Positions 60,984-64,000 of a stretch of 64,000 nt of DNA are shown piece after piece. Every line of letters starts with the position of its first letter. Within the stretch, counting starts at the first letter, position 1. The notes beneath the pieces are model-generated. The model was not told the DNA's origin. It worked only from the letters and a program-made list of their open reading frames with translations, and made no database searches. Position numbers and translations under genes: made by a program. The DNA comes from Hydrogenophaga sp. (GTDB lineage Bacteria; Pseudomonadota; Gammaproteobacteria; Burkholderiales; Burkholderiaceae_C), in the NCBI RefSeq assembly GCF_019264445.1, contig NZ_JAHVAB010000029.1, positions 24,565 to 88,564 of the forward strand, read 5' to 3'.

Positions 60984-62027
60984 TCAGGTCGTGTCGCGCT
61001 CGACGATCGAGAACCCCACGTCGACCACCGGCGCAGCCACCTCGCGCCGCTCAGCCCGGTCGATGAGGCAGCGCGCGGCCATACGCCCAATGTCCGCGCC
61101 GTTGATGTGCACCGTGCTCAGCGCGGGCACCATGTCGGCCACAAAGGGCACGTCGCCAAACCCCATGACGGCCAGTTGGCCCGGCAGGTCGATGCCGCGC
61201 ACGCGCGCCTGCGTCACCACGCCGGCGGCCAGCAGGTCGGAGCTGCAGAACACGGCGTCCACCTGCGGATCGATCGCCAGCAGACGCTCCAGCGCATCGC
61301 GCCCGCTCTTGATGGTGCGCGACGCACCCACGTCCACCACCTGCACCGCCACCTCGGCCAGCCCGCTGCGCGCCACCTCGGCGGCAAACGCCTGCTCGCG
61401 GCGGGCCGCGCGCTCGTCGTTCGCGCGGATCATGGCCAGGCGGCGGCGGCCTTTGCCGATGAGGAACTTCGCCACCTCGCGGCCAATGTCGGTGTGCGAG
61501 AAGCCCACCAGCATGTCGATGGGCGCGGGCGTGAGGTCCCAGGTTTCCACCACCGGAATGCCCGACGCCAGCAGCCGCGTGCGGCCCTTGCCCGAATGCA
61601 GCACACCCGTGAGGAAGATGCCGTCGGGCCGCCGGCCAATGATGGCTTCGAGCAGCGACTCTTCCCGGCTGGCCGAATAGCTCGACTGCCCCAGCATGAG
61701 CTGGTAGCCGGCGTCAAACAGCGTGCCGTTGAGCGATTCGATGGTTTCCATGAACACTGACATCACCGTGCTGGGCACCACCGCCGCAATGAGCCGGCTG
61801 CGCGAAGACGCCAGGCCACCGGCCATGCGGTTGGGCACGTAGCCGGTCTTCTGCACCGCTTCCAGCACTTTCTGGCGCACCTCGAGCGACACCTGGTCGG
61901 GCGTGTTGAGCACGCGCGAGGCGGTGATGGGCGCCACGCCCGCCAGCCGTGCCACGTCGCGCAGGGTGATGGCCCCGCTGCCACGGCGCGAACGCCGGGG
62001 GTTGTCGGTGTCTTTCGTTTGAGGCAT
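60984..62027 (-). CDS. LacI family repressor of the sugar-acid regulon
   Basis: A 347-residue repressor. The HTH reads ITLRDVARLAGVAPITASRVLNTPDQVS, with the hinge and a periplasmic-binding-like core ending DVGFSIVERDTT, closest in style to GntR/IdnR-type LacI proteins. It is encoded between its presumed targets. The ATG at 62027 lies 4 bp from operator O3 and has no ribosome site, so autoregulation and leaderless or weak translation are likely. Confidence 0.94.
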   Translation of the reverse strand: MPQTKDTDNPRRSRRGSGAITLRDVARLAGVAPITASRVLNTPDQVSLEVRQKVLEAVQKTGYVPNRMAGGLASSRSRLIAAVVPSTVMSVFMETIESLNGTLFDAGYQLMLGQSSYSASREESLLEAIIGRRPDGIFLTGVLHSGKGRTRLLASGIPVVETWDLTPAPIDMLVGFSHTDIGREVAKFLIGKGRRRLAMIRANDERAARREQAFAAEVARSGLAEVAVQVVDVGASRTIKSGRDALERLLAIDPQVDAVFCSSDLLAAGVVTQARVRGIDLPGQLAVMGFGDVPFVADMVPALSTVHINGADIGRMAARCLIDRAERREVAAPVVDVGFSIVERDTT

Positions 62028-62031
62028 AAAA

Positions 62032-62045
62032 TGGTACCGGTACCA
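62032..62045. promoter_or_regulatory. LacI-family operator O3
   Basis: A third identical TGGTACCGGTACCA between the repressor and garD genes, which are divergent. Binding here could control both the repressor itself and the dehydratase. Confidence 0.85.
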
Positions 62046-62106
62046 ATCTGAACACGATCGTAGCCGGAAACGGCCTGCGATGCGCGCTGAATCATAGGAG
62101 ATGCGC

Positions 62107-63696
62107 ATGCCCGATACCCCCCCGGCCACCCTTGCGGCCGCCGCCACGCCGCTGACGATTCGCATGCACGCCGACGACAACGTCGCCATCGTGGCCAACG
62201 ACGGCGGGCTGCCGGCGGGCACCGCCCTGCCCGGCGGTCTGGTGCTGCGCGACAAAGTGCCACAAGGCCACAAGGTGGCGCTGGTGGACCTCGCGCGCGG
62301 CGCGCCGGTGCTGCGCTATGGCGTGCCCATTGGCCACGCGCTGGACGCGATCGCCGCCGGCAGCTGGGTGCACGAGCGCCTGCTGCAGATGCCCGAGGCG
62401 CGCGGCCTGGAGAACCTGCCCATGGCGACCGCACGGCCGCAGCCGCAGCCCGCGCTGGAGGGTTACACGTTTGAGGGCTACCGCAATGCCGACGGCTCGG
62501 TGGGCACGCGCAACATCCTGGCCATCACACAAACCGTGCAGTGCGTGGCCGGCGTCACCAGCTTTGCGGTGCAGCGCATCAAGGCCGAGCTGCTGCCGCG
62601 CTACCCGAACGTGGACGACGTGGTGGCACTGGAACACGGCTACGGCTGCGGCGTGGCGATTGACGCGCCCGACGCCGTCATTCCCATCCGCACCCTGCGC
62701 CACATCAGCCAGAACCCCAACTTCGGCGGCGAGGTGATGGTGGTGAGCCTGGGCTGCGAGAAGCTGCAGCCCGAGCGGCTTTTCCCGCCCAACGCCATCC
62801 CGATCCAGGACACCCGTGGAGCCGGCGAAGAGCGGTTGGACACTGTGTGTTTGCAAGACGACGCGCACGTCGGCTTCATGAGCATGGTCGACTCCATCCT
62901 GCGCCAGGCCGAGGTGCACCTGGAGCGCCTGAACGCGCGCCGGCGCGAAACCGTGCCCGCCAGCGAGCTGGTCGTGGGCGTGCAGTGCGGTGGTAGCGAC
63001 GCCTTCAGCGGTGTCACGGCCAACCCCGCCGTGGGCTTCTGCACCGACCTGCTGGTGCGCGCAGGCGCGAGCGTGATGTTTTCCGAAACCACCGAAGTGC
63101 GCGACGGCATTGCCCAGCTCACCGCACGCGCGACCACGCCCGAGGTGGCGCAGGCCATGGTGCGCGAAATGGCCTGGTACGACGCTTATCTGCAGCGCGG
63201 CAGCGTGGACCGCAGCGCCAACACCACGCCCGGCAACAAGAAAGGCGGGCTGTCCAACATCGTCGAGAAAGCCATGGGCTCGATCGTGAAGTCGGGCAGT
63301 GCGCCGATCTCCAACGTGCTCGCGCCTGGCGAAAAGCTCCAGGCCAAAGGCCTCACCTACGCCGCCACGCCCGCGAGCGACTTCATCTGCGGCACGCTGC
63401 AGCTGGCCGCCGGCATGAACCTGCACGTGTTCACCACCGGGCGCGGCACACCGTATGGGCTGGCGGCCGTGCCGGTCATCAAGGTGGCCACGCGCAGCGA
63501 CCTGGCGCGGCGCTGGCACGACCTCATGGACATCAACGCCGGCACCATCGCCGACGGACAGGCCCGCATCGAAGACGTGGGCTGGGAGCTGTTCCGCTTC
63601 ATGCTCGACGTGGCCAGCGGCCGCAAGAAAACCTGGGCCGAGCAGTGGAAGCTGCACAACGCACTGGTGCTCTTCAACCCCGCGCCCGTGACCTGA
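62107..63696 (+). CDS. garD: Galactarate dehydratase (UxaA/GarD family)
   Basis: A 529-residue dehydratase with an N-terminal SAF domain (about 15-85) and a large C-terminal galactarate dehydratase/altronate hydrolase domain, with [55 protein letters not shown] and [19 protein letters not shown]. It converts galactarate to 5-keto-4-deoxy-D-glucarate, the same intermediate as GudD. AGGAG directly abuts the ATG at 62101, so the ATG at 62107 (6-bp spacing) is the better start. It is under operator O3. Confidence 0.93.
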   Translation: MPDTPPATLAAAATPLTIRMHADDNVAIVANDGGLPAGTALPGGLVLRDKVPQGHKVALVDLARGAPVLRYGVPIGHALDAIAAGSWVHERLLQMPEARGLENLPMATARPQPQPALEGYTFEGYRNADGSVGTRNILAITQTVQCVAGVTSFAVQRIKAELLPRYPNVDDVVALEHGYGCGVAIDAPDAVIPIRTLRHISQNPNFGGEVMVVSLGCEKLQPERLFPPNAIPIQDTRGAGEERLDTVCLQDDAHVGFMSMVDSILRQAEVHLERLNARRRETVPASELVVGVQCGGSDAFSGVTANPAVGFCTDLLVRAGASVMFSETTEVRDGIAQLTARATTPEVAQAMVREMAWYDAYLQRGSVDRSANTTPGNKKGGLSNIVEKAMGSIVKSGSAPISNVLAPGEKLQAKGLTYAATPASDFICGTLQLAAGMNLHVFTTGRGTPYGLAAVPVIKVATRSDLARRWHDLMDINAGTIADGQARIEDVGWELFRFMLDVASGRKKTWAEQWKLHNALVLFNPAPVT

Positions 63697-63799
63697 ACCC
63701 CGAATGACCGCCGCGCGGCGCGGGGTACACGCCCATGCGCTTGACGGCACCCGGTCGCGCTGTCATCGTCGCCCCCAATCTTCAAAACAAGGGTGGTAC

Positions 63800-64000
63800 A
63801 TGGTGATCCAGCCGCACGGTCAGATGCGACGTTTTTCGGGTGCGGCCGCAGGCCTGCTGGTGGTGCTCACGCTGGTGGGCTGCAAGAGCCTGCCGCGCGT
63901 GGTGCCCGACCAGGAGCGCCGCGCCCCGCCGGTGCGGCTGGAGGGCTCGCAAGGCCCGCTCTCGGCCGAGCGCAGCCGGGCCATTCTGGAGCGGCTGCGC
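63800..64000 (+). CDS. Lipoprotein, probably phospholipase D family (3' partial)
   Basis: The first 67 codons of a gene running off the window. The signal peptide RRFSGAAAGLLVVLTLVGC ends with a clean lipobox (LVGC). The mature start SLPRVVPDQERRAPPVRLEG and LSAERSRAILERLR resembles the beginning of cardiolipin synthase/phospholipase D-like lipoproteins of Comamonadaceae as I remember them. The catalytic HKD motifs are outside the window, so the family is tentative. Confidence 0.6.
   Translation, partial: MVIQPHGQMRRFSGAAAGLLVVLTLVGCKSLPRVVPDQERRAPPVRLEGSQGPLSAERSRAILERLR

Overview
This is a continuous 64 kb chromosomal stretch of very GC-rich DNA, looking about two-thirds G+C or more by eye (not computed). 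Gene content points to a betaproteobacterium of the order Burkholderiales, most like Comamonadaceae of the Hydrogenophaga/Acidovorax type. The pointers are Bug-type (TctC) orphan binding proteins, a cheA-cheR-cheD-cheB block, DabAB, several TRAP and sugar-acid genes, and a dispersed intergenic repeat rich in CCCCCGCCGCGC. No rRNA, tRNA, CRISPR array, insertion sequence or prophage gene was seen. Species assignment is inference.

Layout. 1-11 kb: chemotaxis. A 5'-truncated cheA is followed by cheR, cheD and cheB. Then comes a two-gene unit of a periplasmic SUOX-fold-like protein and a hybrid histidine kinase. A hypothetical gene and an MCP each carry a good sigma-28 type promoter, and cheW follows the MCP. 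11-24 kb: a serine hydrolase with a core methionine synthase; an operon of substrate-binding lipoprotein, PAS histidine kinase and universal stress protein; a YbbAP-like ABC exporter; a BON lipoprotein; a trypsin-like protease; a HisC-like aminotransferase with an altered PLP site; and a ferredoxin. 24-37 kb: catabolic and transport genes with local regulators. These are TetR with quinone oxidoreductase and SDR; a HutC-type GntR with a Bug protein and amidohydrolase; and an FCD-type GntR divergent from a TRAP transporter with DUF2848 protein, amidase and an Old Yellow Enzyme homologue. 37-46 kb: small stress or housekeeping genes (SRAP peptidase, DUF4287, YCII, dienelactone hydrolase, ABM monooxygenase, GlxA/AraC regulator, lipase-like hydrolase) and tandem LuxR-type regulators.

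46-51 kb: a putative light-response cluster. A MerR/LitR-like regulator lies divergent from a translationally coupled trio: flavin amine oxidase-like protein, UbiG-like methyltransferase, and a photolyase/cryptochrome-like protein. The last begins directly with the FAD-binding domain and appears to carry an alpha/beta domain at its C terminus, i.e. in reversed order. 51-56.5 kb: dabB-dabA, an inorganic-carbon accumulation complex, with a divergent LysR regulator; this suits a facultative autotroph. 56.5-63.7 kb: a glucarate/galactarate regulon (tartronate semialdehyde reductase, HpcH/HpaI aldolase, glucarate dehydratase, Bug protein, LacI regulator, galactarate dehydratase). Three identical 14-bp palindromic operators tie the regulator to its targets, and an inverted pair of intergenic repeats brackets three of the enzymes. 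The window ends in the start of a lipoprotein gene, probably of the phospholipase D family.

Most likely to repay attention: the reversed-order photolyase in its coupled cluster with 11-bp-spaced direct repeats in the divergent promoter; the sigma-28 promoter on an unknown gene; the binding protein/kinase/stress protein operon; and the triple LacI operator.
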